Of a stretch of DNA of 7,485 bases, positions 1-5,648 are shown one piece after another. The DNA is taken from contig JAHEMS010000165.1 in NCBI GenBank assembly GCA_024643595.1, positions 1-7,485 of the forward strand, read 5' to 3'. Numbering within the stretch: the first letter of the stretch is position 1; the number at the start of each line of letters is the position of its first letter. The notes beneath the pieces were generated by a model. The model worked only from the letters and a program-made list of their open reading frames with translations, had not been told where the DNA came from and ran no database searches. The stretch is from Bacteroidota bacterium (GTDB taxonomy: Bacteria > Bacteroidota > Bacteroidia > Cytophagales > Cyclobacteriaceae). The position numbers and the translations under genes are program-made.

Positions 1-37
1 TACCTTCGCGCGTTTTCCAATCATTTTTTTTGCTCAT
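1..37 (-). CDS. Start of a gene resembling a SUI1/YciH-type translation initiation factor (partial, 12 codons visible)
   Basis: The ATG at 37-35 lies one base after the TGA stop of the J-domain gene (41-39), so the two are probably translationally coupled. The visible peptide is MSKKNDWKTREG, and the frame runs open off the window edge. From memory of the family, eIF1/SUI1-like proteins of Bacteroidota begin with a very similar Lys-Lys-Asn-Asp-Trp-Lys stretch followed by a short acidic segment and the SUI1 fold. If this is right, the protein would bind the small ribosomal subunit and influence start-codon choice. Only 12 residues support the identity, so the existence of a gene here is likelier than its name. 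The start contains a run of eight A residues on the coding strand (31-24). Confidence 0.55.
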   Translation of the reverse strand, partial: MSKKNDWKTREG

Positions 38-38
38 A

Positions 39-833
39 TCAGAAAAAGTGAATTCGTAGAAACAAAAGTGACAGCAATCCTAATAGTAAATTAACAACAC
101 CCAAGTTAAATCTGAATTCCACTCCTTTCCAATAAAATGTACCTAACAAGGAAGTGATAATCATCACCATGGGGCAGAAAATGAAATTTCCGTAAATGGC
201 TACCGGGATTTTCGCTTTAAAATGAGTCTTATCATTTTCAACAGCAATGGGAATGTCAAATATCGATGAACGATGTACTAAAATATTTTCACCCTGCCTG
301 AATTCCTTTGCATCTGTCTTGCGTAAACTAATCTCTGCTCCATCCTTCAGGTTAAGTTGAATGGAGCTAGCACTGCGATATTCCCTTCGATAAGACATAT
401 TTAAAACTTCTCGCTTGGTCGTTTCCCGGGGTAAAGAATAATCAGCGATAAGTATCGCTGCAAAAACCAACGTTATTCTTGATGCCATTAATGCATATTT
501 CAGGTAATCATTCATTACCTCCAGCATCTCCTGTTTTCTTGACTTTCGAGAATAGCTACCGGGTGGTCGTGGCCGGTAGGCGGGGTCGCGATGAGGTCGA
601 GTGGCAGTGGGCGCAGCCGGAGAAACACCTCTCAATAATTGATCATATGCGATTTTTTTCTCATGATGCCCCAAAATCTCGTAGGCTTCATTTACTTCCT
701 TAAAAATTGATTCCGCTTGCTGGGATGGATTTTTGTCGGGATGAAATTGCAACGCAAGCTTGCGATACGCCTGTTTTATTTCTGTTTCACTCGCGTAAAT
801 AGTCAATCCTAATATGAAGTAGTAATTCTTCAA
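39..833 (-). CDS. J-domain (DnaJ-like) membrane protein, TTG start
   Basis: The 264-residue protein begins with a complete J-domain (about residues 2-68) carrying the HPD motif at 31-33, the part that stimulates ATP hydrolysis by DnaK/Hsp70. A Pro/Arg-rich linker follows (about 70-100). Hydrophobic segments near 113-131, 212-234 and 242-260 are probable membrane helices, separated by a region of about 75 residues (136-210) that I do not recognise. There is no Gly/Phe region, zinc-finger or DnaJ C-terminal substrate domain, so this is a type III J-protein. It probably recruits DnaK to a membrane site; its client is unknown. The start must be TTG at 833-831. The frame is closed by TAA at 842-840, no ATG or GTG lies between, and the first internal Met is residue 104, beyond the J-domain. 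The resulting N-terminus MKNYYFILGL fits the family. Confidence 0.85.
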   Translation of the reverse strand: MKNYYFILGLTIYASETEIKQAYRKLALQFHPDKNPSQQAESIFKEVNEAYEILGHHEKKIAYDQLLRGVSPAAPTATRPHRDPAYRPRPPGSYSRKSRKQEMLEVMNDYLKYALMASRITLVFAAILIADYSLPRETTKREVLNMSYRREYRSASSIQLNLKDGAEISLRKTDAKEFRQGENILVHRSSIFDIPIAVENDKTHFKAKIPVAIYGNFIFCPMVMIITSLLGTFYWKGVEFRFNLGVVNLLLGLLSLLFLRIHFF

Positions 834-834
834 T

Positions 835-853
835 TTGGTTTAATAATTACCAA
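835..853 (-). repeat. Inverted repeat just before the TTG start of the J-protein gene
   Basis: Five-base arms TTGGT (835-839) and ACCAA (849-853) are exact reverse complements around a nine-base A/T loop. In the minus-strand transcript the hairpin would end one base before the TTG start codon and would cover the usual ribosome-binding region. No Shine-Dalgarno sequence is visible here. The stem is short and could be chance; together with the TTG start it would predict low translation. Confidence 0.3.
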
Positions 854-861
854 TAAAGATA
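854..861 (-). promoter_or_regulatory. Possible -7 promoter element for the J-protein gene
   Basis: On the minus strand this reads TATCTTTA, one mismatch from the Bacteroidota -7 consensus TAnnTTTG. It overlaps the U-tract of the preceding terminator. The terminator means the downstream gene needs its own promoter, and this is the only candidate I see in the short gap. No clear -33 TTTG box is present, and AT-rich DNA gives such matches easily. Confidence 0.2.
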
Positions 862-894
862 AAAAAATAAAGCCCTCCGATAAACCGGAAGGCT
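861..894 (-). terminator. Rho-independent terminator after the universal stress protein gene
   Basis: In the minus-strand RNA, AGCCUUCCG pairs with CGGAGGGCU (arms at 894-886 and 879-871) as a nine-pair stem with one U-G wobble and a six-base loop. A U-rich tail, UUAUUUUUUUA, follows directly. Read on the plus strand the wobble becomes a C-A mismatch and the T-tract is weak, so the terminator is directional. It starts 22 bases past the usp stop codon and separates that gene from the J-protein gene. Confidence 0.88.
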
Positions 895-908
895 ATTTTA
901 GCCCATGA

Positions 909-926
909 AAAGCATATCAATGCTTT
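909..926 (-). repeat. Short hairpin enclosing the usp stop codon
   Basis: AAAGCAT (909-915) and ATGCTTT (920-926) are perfect seven-base complementary arms around a four-base loop (916-919). The loop holds the TGA stop (919-917) of the usp gene. It lies 14 bases upstream of the terminator stem. It could protect the 3' end of the mRNA or be a coincidence of AT-rich sequence; there is no U-tract, so it is not itself a terminator. Confidence 0.4.
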
Positions 927-1768
927 ACAACGAATGTAAGCACTGGTCGCTTGGCATGCCCAACCACATCTTCTGCAATACTTCCGGCCATCACATGTGC
1001 AAATCCAGTTCGCCCATGCGTTGCCATCGCAATTAAATCAGCGTCAATGGTCTCAGCAAAATAAATAATACCATCCTCTTCGGTGATATCATTGAAAATA
1101 TTAATTGTGTAATTTTTAAGACCCAGTTTCTTAGCAAATTTTTCCATGTACTCCCTAACCACATAATCACGCTGAAAATCACCTGGTGTATTAACACGCA
1201 ACAAGTGAATGGTAGAGTCATACAGTTGTTGTGTTCTCTTTATTATCCTGGAAAATACTTCTTCATCTTTATGCATAGCCGTAGCATATACAATATTCTT
1301 AAAATCAACTTTGGTTGGTTTTTTATGAACGCTCAACACCGGACATTTTGCGTGACGTACTACTCTTTCTGTATTGGTTCCTATTATTAATTCTTCAATC
1401 TTCGAATGTCCGCGGGTACCCATTACAACTAAATCCACTTTGTGTTCCGTAATGATTGTGCGCATGCCATGAAAGGCATTGCCCAATCGCAATTCACCAT
1501 TAACCTTCACAGCAGAAAACCGTTGATCGAGTACAAGTTTTTCCAATTGTGCTTTTGCCTTTTCTAGTACTTTAAGGGTAAATAGCCTGTCACTCCAATC
1601 TTCCTCAGTTTGCCATTCTCCGGTAATATTATAGGAATCAGGTGTAGATTCTTCAACAACATGAAGGAGAGTAATCTCAGCTCCTGATTTTTTGGCGATC
1701 TCGGTAGCAACTTCAAGTGCAGTAATCGATGTTTTTGAAAAGTCGGTAGGAACTAAAATATTTTTCAT
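917..1768 (-). CDS. Universal stress protein, tandem UspA domains
   Basis: The 283-residue soluble protein contains two Usp domains, about 1-148 and 156-282. Domain 1 starts NILVPTDFS with the conserved Asp at residue 9 and carries a full nucleotide-binding signature G-2x-G-9x-G-T (G117, G120, G130, T131), so ATP binding is expected. Domain 2 is degenerate: its first strand (NIVYATAM) lacks the Asp, and the signature has Ala249 in place of the first Gly (A249, G252, G262, S263). One-domain binding in a two-domain Usp is known for the family. It probably acts in the cytoplasm as a stress or energy-state sensor. It follows the oxidase cluster in the same direction after a 72-bp gap and ends in a strong terminator. 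Read-through from the cco operon is possible because no terminator is seen in that gap. The ATG at 1768-1766 gives the standard N-terminus. Confidence 0.93.
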   Translation of the reverse strand: MKNILVPTDFSKTSITALEVATEIAKKSGAEITLLHVVEESTPDSYNITGEWQTEEDWSDRLFTLKVLEKAKAQLEKLVLDQRFSAVKVNGELRLGNAFHGMRTIITEHKVDLVVMGTRGHSKIEELIIGTNTERVVRHAKCPVLSVHKKPTKVDFKNIVYATAMHKDEEVFSRIIKRTQQLYDSTIHLLRVNTPGDFQRDYVVREYMEKFAKKLGLKNYTINIFNDITEEDGIIYFAETIDADLIAMATHGRTGFAHVMAGSIAEDVVGHAKRPVLTFVVKH

Positions 1769-1800
1769 TGGATTATAATTTAAATCATAAATAGCATCAC

Positions 1801-1808
1801 TAAAAGTA
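1801..1808 (-). promoter_or_regulatory. Possible -7 promoter element for the usp gene
   Basis: The minus strand reads TACTTTTA, one mismatch from the Bacteroidota -7 motif TAnnTTTG, 32 bases upstream of the usp ATG. No TTTG lies at the expected -33 distance. The 72-bp gap (1769-1840) holds no terminator and no palindrome of FNR type. The call is weak. Confidence 0.22.
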
Positions 1809-1840
1809 CGGAATTCACCTTAAATATAAAATGATACATG

Positions 1841-2530
1841 TCAAGGGCAAACAACTTCTTCACTGATCGTTTGTCCGAACAGATGCCCATGGTTATCCAT
1901 CGGATGACTAATCATAACCCTGACCAATAACCACACACCAATGGCAATAAATACTACAGAGGTGATTCTCTGATAATTAAGTTTCAATTTACCAAACCCA
2001 ATACCCAGTAACCAGGTAAATCCTATCATCACTGGCCATGTGCCCACACCAAACAGGATCATGAACCAAAAACCATCAGTCAGGGTGGGCATAATGAAAC
2101 AATATGTCATCGCCAAATAGGTAAGGCCACATGGAAGCAAGCCATTAAGCATGCCCATAATCAACATGGAGAGGATACTCTTTTTATTTAAAAAAAAATG
2201 GAATAATTTTTTCAGCTGATTAGTCAATCGATTTAGCACATTTGTAATTACTGGGATTCTCACTCCACTGATAGCACCAATACCCATCAATAAAAACAAT
2301 GATCCAATCACAAACGAAATCATTCCCTGATAGGGGTTGATCATAAATAAACTTCCAAAACTAGCTGCTATTGCACCTAAAAATCCATAGGTAACTATGC
2401 GGCCTGTGTTATAAATGACCTTATTAAATAAAAATGGCTTTTGGGCGGTAACGGCCATAGCCAATGGGCTGCACATGCCCGCACAATGCATGCTGCCAGC
2501 AAAACCCATTACCAAAGCTGTCCACCACAT
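1841..2530 (-). CDS. SafE/UreH_2-type membrane protein of the cbb3 cluster, probable copper-related assembly factor
   Basis: The 229-residue protein has about six hydrophobic helices and belongs to the group annotated as sulfite exporter TauE/SafE or UreH-like transmembrane proteins. The first helix holds the motif MHCAGMC (H15, C16, C20). The centre of the protein holds NGLLPCGL (P133, C134), and GTWP follows at 163-166. Paired Cys motifs of this DsbD/UreH-like kind suggest metal or thiol chemistry within the membrane. The tail is also His-rich (H209, H214, H216) and ends Cys-Pro. The gene starts one base after the ccoH stop, so the two are almost certainly co-expressed. Genes of this type commonly end cbb3 clusters in Bacteroidota, where copper delivery to the CuB site is the likeliest role. 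That role is inferred from context, and sulfite export is unlikely here. Confidence 0.85.
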   Translation of the reverse strand: MWWTALVMGFAGSMHCAGMCSPLAMAVTAQKPFLFNKVIYNTGRIVTYGFLGAIAASFGSLFMINPYQGMISFVIGSLFLLMGIGAISGVRIPVITNVLNRLTNQLKKLFHFFLNKKSILSMLIMGMLNGLLPCGLTYLAMTYCFIMPTLTDGFWFMILFGVGTWPVMIGFTWLLGIGFGKLKLNYQRITSVVFIAIGVWLLVRVMISHPMDNHGHLFGQTISEEVVCP

Positions 2531-2531
2531 A

Positions 2532-2951
2532 TTATAAAACCATTACTTTTTCAAAATAATAATTTTTACCTCCCATTGTCCAGGTAAGACTTACACGATA
2601 AAGTCCCTTTTCCCAAACCTTCAAAGGGAACAACTGGCTATCCCCGTCCATTGCATTTAATTCAAAATGTTGATCCAGCTTATCGTCCGATGGACGCATT
2701 ACATACAACTCACCTTTTTCCATACTGGAAGAGAATGGGAATAGTAACCTTATTGAATTATTTTCAAATGTTAACTGTGGCTTATCCTCAAGTTGATTCA
2801 TGTTTTGTTGTTGGACAATCTTTTCCTGATGGTTGAGTTCCTGCTGATAATAATCCTTACTGACAAGATTGATGTCCTCTCTCACACATATAACCACTAA
2901 TGAGCCAATAAACAAACCGAAAAATAAAAATGCACCAACTACCCATTTCAT
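2532..2951 (-). CDS. ccoH: FixH/CcoH-family cbb3 oxidase assembly protein
   Basis: The protein has 139 residues, close to the usual FixH length. It has one N-terminal membrane helix (about 4-23) followed by a predicted periplasmic domain. The segment after the helix, LVSKDYYQQELNHQ (about 30-43), is the family's most recognisable motif. The remainder looks like a small beta-sandwich. CcoH is a membrane protein needed for assembly or stability of cbb3 oxidase in proteobacteria, and the same role is expected here. It lies 15 bp after ccoG and 1 bp before the SafE-like gene, within the operon. The ATG at 2951-2949 puts the helix at the N-terminus, as expected. Sequence conservation in this family is low beyond the motif, but context makes the call firm. 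Confidence 0.88.
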   Translation of the reverse strand: MKWVVGAFLFFGLFIGSLVVICVREDINLVSKDYYQQELNHQEKIVQQQNMNQLEDKPQLTFENNSIRLLFPFSSSMEKGELYVMRPSDDKLDQHFELNAMDGDSQLFPLKVWEKGLYRVSLTWTMGGKNYYFEKVMVL

Positions 2952-2966
2952 ATCTCTACTTTTAAA

Positions 2967-4418
2967 TTAATTCAATGTAATTTTTTTTGCCTTTATGATG
3001 GGCCCCACAAATTTAGCTTTTGCAGTTTCTACCTTATTTCCGTTCTGGTAAATTCCTAATTCAATCACGGTTTTCATAGAAGTTATAGACTCGACTGGAA
3101 GTTTCACCATAATCATACCTTTCAGGATTCCTTCTTTGGGAACTTTGATAACCGGATCCCCCACTTTCATGTAAGAGGCTTCTTTTGGCGATTCTATTTT
3201 AACCTCTAGCAAAATATCGTCAAACGTTTTATTAACGAATTCAATGCTGTACAGATTGGTAATTTGCCCATCATCGGTTTTTGTATATAATGTACCCGGC
3301 ACTTTTAATACAGTGGTTTCGATATCCGCCCGGGTTGAAATAAAATAAATTAAAACACTCACTAACGCAATTAGCACCACTGAGTATCCAGCAATGCGAG
3401 GTGTTAATAGTTTTTGAACACCCTCTTGAATAGCCGTGTAAGAAGAATATCGGATCAGCCCTTTGGGTTTATTAATTTTGGACATTACATCGTCACAGGC
3501 ATCGATACACGCTGTACAGTTCACACATTCCAGTTGTGTACCATTACGAATATCAATCCCCGTCGGGCACACATGCACACATAATTTACAATCGATACAA
3601 TCTCCTTGCTTTTCCGTAATGGTGGTCTGATGTTTCTTCAGCTTTCCACGAGGTTCTCCTCGCAACCAATCGTAGGCAACTACGATAGAATCTTTTACCA
3701 ATAAAACCCCTTGCAAACGTCCATATGGACATACCGCGATGCACGCTTGCTCCCTAAAATAAGCAAATACTCCATAAAATATTCCAGTGAAGGCCATCAG
3801 CCCGATAAAACCCGCCATATGCTCAGCCGGTGATTGGGATACAATTTCTTTCACTTCTTCAAGGCCAATTAGGTAGGCCATGGTAACATGGGCTATGAGC
3901 ACGGATAGTAAAATGAAAATGATTTGCTTGGTAATTTTCCGGCGAATCTTCTTCGCATTCCATGGTCCGCTATTTATCCTTCGCTGTTCATTAGCGTCAC
4001 CTTCAATCCAGTATTCAATTTTACGAAACACCATTTCCATAAATAATGTTTGCGGGCATGCCCATCCACACCATATACGGCCAAATGCTACGGTAAATAA
4101 AATAACAAAAACAAATAAAGTGAGTAAGGTCAGTGCTAGCAGAAAGAAATCCTGAGGCCAGAATACCTGGCCAAACAAAATAAACCGTCTTTCAAAAATA
4201 TTGAAGAGCATAAAAGGCCTGCCATTCAGGCTTAGAAAAGGGCCAGCAAAAAAAATCGCAAGCAGCACCGTTGTAACTACGATGCGCAAATTATGTAATC
4301 GACCAGATGGTTTTTTAGGATTTATCCATACACGCTTTCCTTTTTCATCAACGGTGGCGAGTGTATCTCTAAACTCTTCCTCAAACTCATAAAAATTAGT
4401 CTGTCCTGCTTCTTTCAT
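2967..4418 (-). CDS. ccoG: CcoG (RdxA/FixG) polyferredoxin, cbb3 assembly and copper reduction
   Basis: The 483-residue membrane iron-sulfur protein has about five hydrophobic helices (near 43-62, 88-112, 165-186, 200-222, 341-360). The membrane part carries two Cys pairs, CGWACP (C117, C121) and CIAVCP (C226, C230). A cytoplasmic loop carries two classic 4Fe-4S ferredoxin motifs: C274, C277, C280, C284 and C298, C301, C304, C308. Residues from about 365 on form the Ig-like FixG C-terminal domain, predicted periplasmic. All family cysteines are present and the length is typical. CcoG has been linked to Cu(II) to Cu(I) reduction that feeds copper into cbb3 oxidase. The gene follows ccoP after 102 bp and precedes ccoH by 15 bp. 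The purine-rich AAAGGA before the ATG is very close to it (two bases away), so it is a poor Shine-Dalgarno. Confidence 0.95.
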   Translation of the reverse strand: MKEAGQTNFYEFEEEFRDTLATVDEKGKRVWINPKKPSGRLHNLRIVVTTVLLAIFFAGPFLSLNGRPFMLFNIFERRFILFGQVFWPQDFFLLALTLLTLFVFVILFTVAFGRIWCGWACPQTLFMEMVFRKIEYWIEGDANEQRRINSGPWNAKKIRRKITKQIIFILLSVLIAHVTMAYLIGLEEVKEIVSQSPAEHMAGFIGLMAFTGIFYGVFAYFREQACIAVCPYGRLQGVLLVKDSIVVAYDWLRGEPRGKLKKHQTTITEKQGDCIDCKLCVHVCPTGIDIRNGTQLECVNCTACIDACDDVMSKINKPKGLIRYSSYTAIQEGVQKLLTPRIAGYSVVLIALVSVLIYFISTRADIETTVLKVPGTLYTKTDDGQITNLYSIEFVNKTFDDILLEVKIESPKEASYMKVGDPVIKVPKEGILKGMIMVKLPVESITSMKTVIELGIYQNGNKVETAKAKFVGPIIKAKKITLN

Positions 4419-4444
4419 TTTCCTTTACAATCAAATACAGCTCT

Positions 4445-4501
4445 TCAACTTAATAAGAGCATCAACAAAGTGATAACACATTGCAGATGCTCTAAATTCA
4501 T
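4445..4501 (-). other. Possible 18-codon leader ORF upstream of ccoG
   Basis: An ATG at 4501-4499 opens a frame encoding MNLEHLQCVITLLMLLLS, ending in TGA at 4447-4445, 26 bases before the ccoG ATG and in a different frame from it. Seven of 18 residues are Leu and the second half is strongly hydrophobic. The arms of the hairpin at 4456-4493 lie inside it. It could be a leader peptide, a tiny membrane peptide or chance; an open frame of this length is common by chance. No Shine-Dalgarno is visible before it. Confidence 0.15.
4456..4493 (-). repeat. Imperfect hairpin in the ccoP-ccoG intergenic gap
   Basis: AGAGCATC (4456-4463) and GATGCTCT (4486-4493) are perfect eight-base complementary arms. 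Inside them, CAA/TTG (4466-4468 with 4481-4483) and GTG/CAC (4470-4472 with 4477-4479) can continue the stem, interrupted by a 2x2 internal loop and one mismatch and closed by the tetraloop ATAA. The structure sits in the only sizeable gap inside the cco cluster. No U-tract follows on either strand, so it is not a standard terminator. A role as an mRNA processing or stability element, or an attenuator, is possible. Confidence 0.5.
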
Positions 4502-4509
4502 TTTATAAA

Positions 4510-4517
4510 CAAAGTTA
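4510..4517 (-). promoter_or_regulatory. Possible internal -7 promoter element for ccoG-ccoH-safE
   Basis: The minus strand reads TAACTTTG, an exact match to the Bacteroidota -7 consensus TAnnTTTG, three bases after the ccoP stop codon. A transcript started here would carry the hairpin and the small ORF in its leader. No TTTG box is found at the expected -33 distance inside the ccoP end, which lowers confidence. Confidence 0.28.
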
Positions 4518-4520
4518 AAG

Positions 4521-5441
4521 TTACAAACTTACCTGAACGTTAACCGTATCGGCTTTTACGCCATCCATTGGTTTAGAAATTTCACCTTCTGGTTTTTTAG
4601 GATTTTCTGGATTTGTTCCTTGTAACGAAAGGACATAACTGGCTACGTTTTGCATTTTTTCCGGACTGATAAATCCTTCCCAGGAAATCATGTTAGTACC
4701 CTGCACACCATGGCGAACAACCTTGAATATATCCTTAACATCTCCACCATGTTTCCAATACTGATCTGTTAAATTAGGGCCAATGTCACCGCCACCATCC
4801 TTACGATGGCAAGAAGCACAGTTATTCAGAAAGGTTTGCTTTCCATCTGCAAGGGCAAGGGCCTCTGTGACAACGGTTACGTTATTTTCATCAATCGCAG
4901 CTACTGGATTAGAGGCCTGCAACTTTCTTGCTTGCTCCTGAGCTAAGACAACCTCATTTTCATATTCCTGTGTAGATAATGGAAGTGTATCGGTTACATG
5001 GTAAAAGAATAGATAAACGACAGCAAAAACCATAGAAAGGTAAAAGAGCCATTTCCACCATGGGGGCAAATGATTATCTAATTCGCGGATGCCATCATAA
5101 TTGTGATCCAACATAATATCAGCCTCTTTTTCGATGGGCACAAAATCGTTGGATTCTTTCCACAACTTCGACCATAATGAAGGTTCTTCCTTATATTCAA
5201 TACCTAACTTTTGGGATTTTTCCTGAGCCGCCTGACGCGTCATTACATTGATGACTTGCAGCATATATATAGCTACAAGCAGTACCAGTAGAACAACCAC
5301 AAAAATAAATCCAATGGCTATGTAAAATGTAATCAAGGGATCATTCCAAACCGAAGCTGGTTCAGCGTCCGTAGCACTTTGTGCAAAACCGGAAGAAGTT
5401 ATACCTACCAGCAGTGCGAAAAATAGAAACAATTTTTTCAT
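4521..5441 (-). CDS. ccoP: CcoP, cytochrome c subunit of cbb3 oxidase, single-heme form
   Basis: The 306-residue protein begins with a likely signal peptide (1-20, ending GFA before Gln21), then a membrane helix at about 36-62. A cytoplasmic stretch follows, carrying the FixP N-terminal motif (LDHNYDGIRELDNHLPPWW, 111-129), then a second helix (about 130-148). After a helical linker comes one cytochrome c domain with CASCH (C208, C211, H212) and a candidate axial Met251. Proteobacterial CcoP has two CxxCH motifs; only one is present here, with no remnant of a second. The cytochrome is predicted periplasmic and should pass electrons to the CcoO heme and on to CcoN. The last 30 residues are a Pro/Lys-rich tail. 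The gene starts 5 bp after ccoQ. A cleaved signal peptide would leave the topology consistent: helix in, cytoplasmic FixP_N loop, helix out, cytochrome outside. Confidence 0.95.
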   Translation of the reverse strand: MKKLFLFFALLVGITSSGFAQSATDAEPASVWNDPLITFYIAIGFIFVVVLLVLLVAIYMLQVINVMTRQAAQEKSQKLGIEYKEEPSLWSKLWKESNDFVPIEKEADIMLDHNYDGIRELDNHLPPWWKWLFYLSMVFAVVYLFFYHVTDTLPLSTQEYENEVVLAQEQARKLQASNPVAAIDENNVTVVTEALALADGKQTFLNNCASCHRKDGGGDIGPNLTDQYWKHGGDVKDIFKVVRHGVQGTNMISWEGFISPEKMQNVASYVLSLQGTNPENPKKPEGEISKPMDGVKADTVNVQVSL

Positions 5442-5446
5442 TGAGT

Positions 5447-5644
5447 TTATAGATTTAGAGGTTCTACATCATGAGCGTTTTCCGATCCATCCTGCAAGGG
5501 CTTCTTGCTCATCTCACTTATAAATTCTTTATCAGCTGTAAATACATACCAAAGCAACATGATAAAAAAAGTGAAAAAGATAACAAACGATATCAATGGC
5601 CAAATCGCTACATTATCAATATTTCTTAAAATTTCTTTATACAT
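5447..5644 (-). CDS. ccoQ: CcoQ/FixQ-like small subunit of cbb3 oxidase
   Basis: The 65-residue protein has a single hydrophobic helix at about residues 13-36 and a short charged C-terminal tail, matching the size and shape of CcoQ/FixQ. It lies in the standard place between CcoO and CcoP, 4 bp after ccoNO and 5 bp before ccoP. In proteobacteria CcoQ stabilises the association of CcoP with the core complex or protects it in the presence of oxygen. That role is transferred here by position, since the sequence is too short and variable for firm homology by eye. Confidence 0.87.
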   Translation of the reverse strand: MYKEILRNIDNVAIWPLISFVIFFTFFIMLLWYVFTADKEFISEMSKKPLQDGSENAHDVEPLNL

Positions 5645-5648
5645 AATC

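Noticed and set aside
531..629. GC-rich patch in the J-protein gene as a sign of horizontal insertion
   Set aside because: The patch encodes a Pro/Arg/Ala-rich linker, whose codons are GC-rich by nature; there are no flanking repeats and the frame is intact.
479..703. Plus-strand open frame of 74 codons
   Set aside because: It lies antisense to the well-supported J-protein gene, has no recognisable features, and is readily explained by the GC-richer linker region.
3880..4155. Plus-strand open frame of 91 codons
   Set aside because: It is antisense to the conserved membrane part of ccoG, with no family features; treated as a shadow frame.
4456..4493. Rho-independent terminator after ccoP
   Set aside because: The hairpin is not followed by a U-tract in the transcript direction, and the downstream genes belong functionally to the same cluster.
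4419..4520. FNR-type operator (TTGAT-N4-ATCAA) in the ccoP-ccoG gap
   Set aside because: No such palindrome is present; isolated GTTGAT and TTATCA pieces are not correctly paired or spaced. The main cco promoter lies outside the window.
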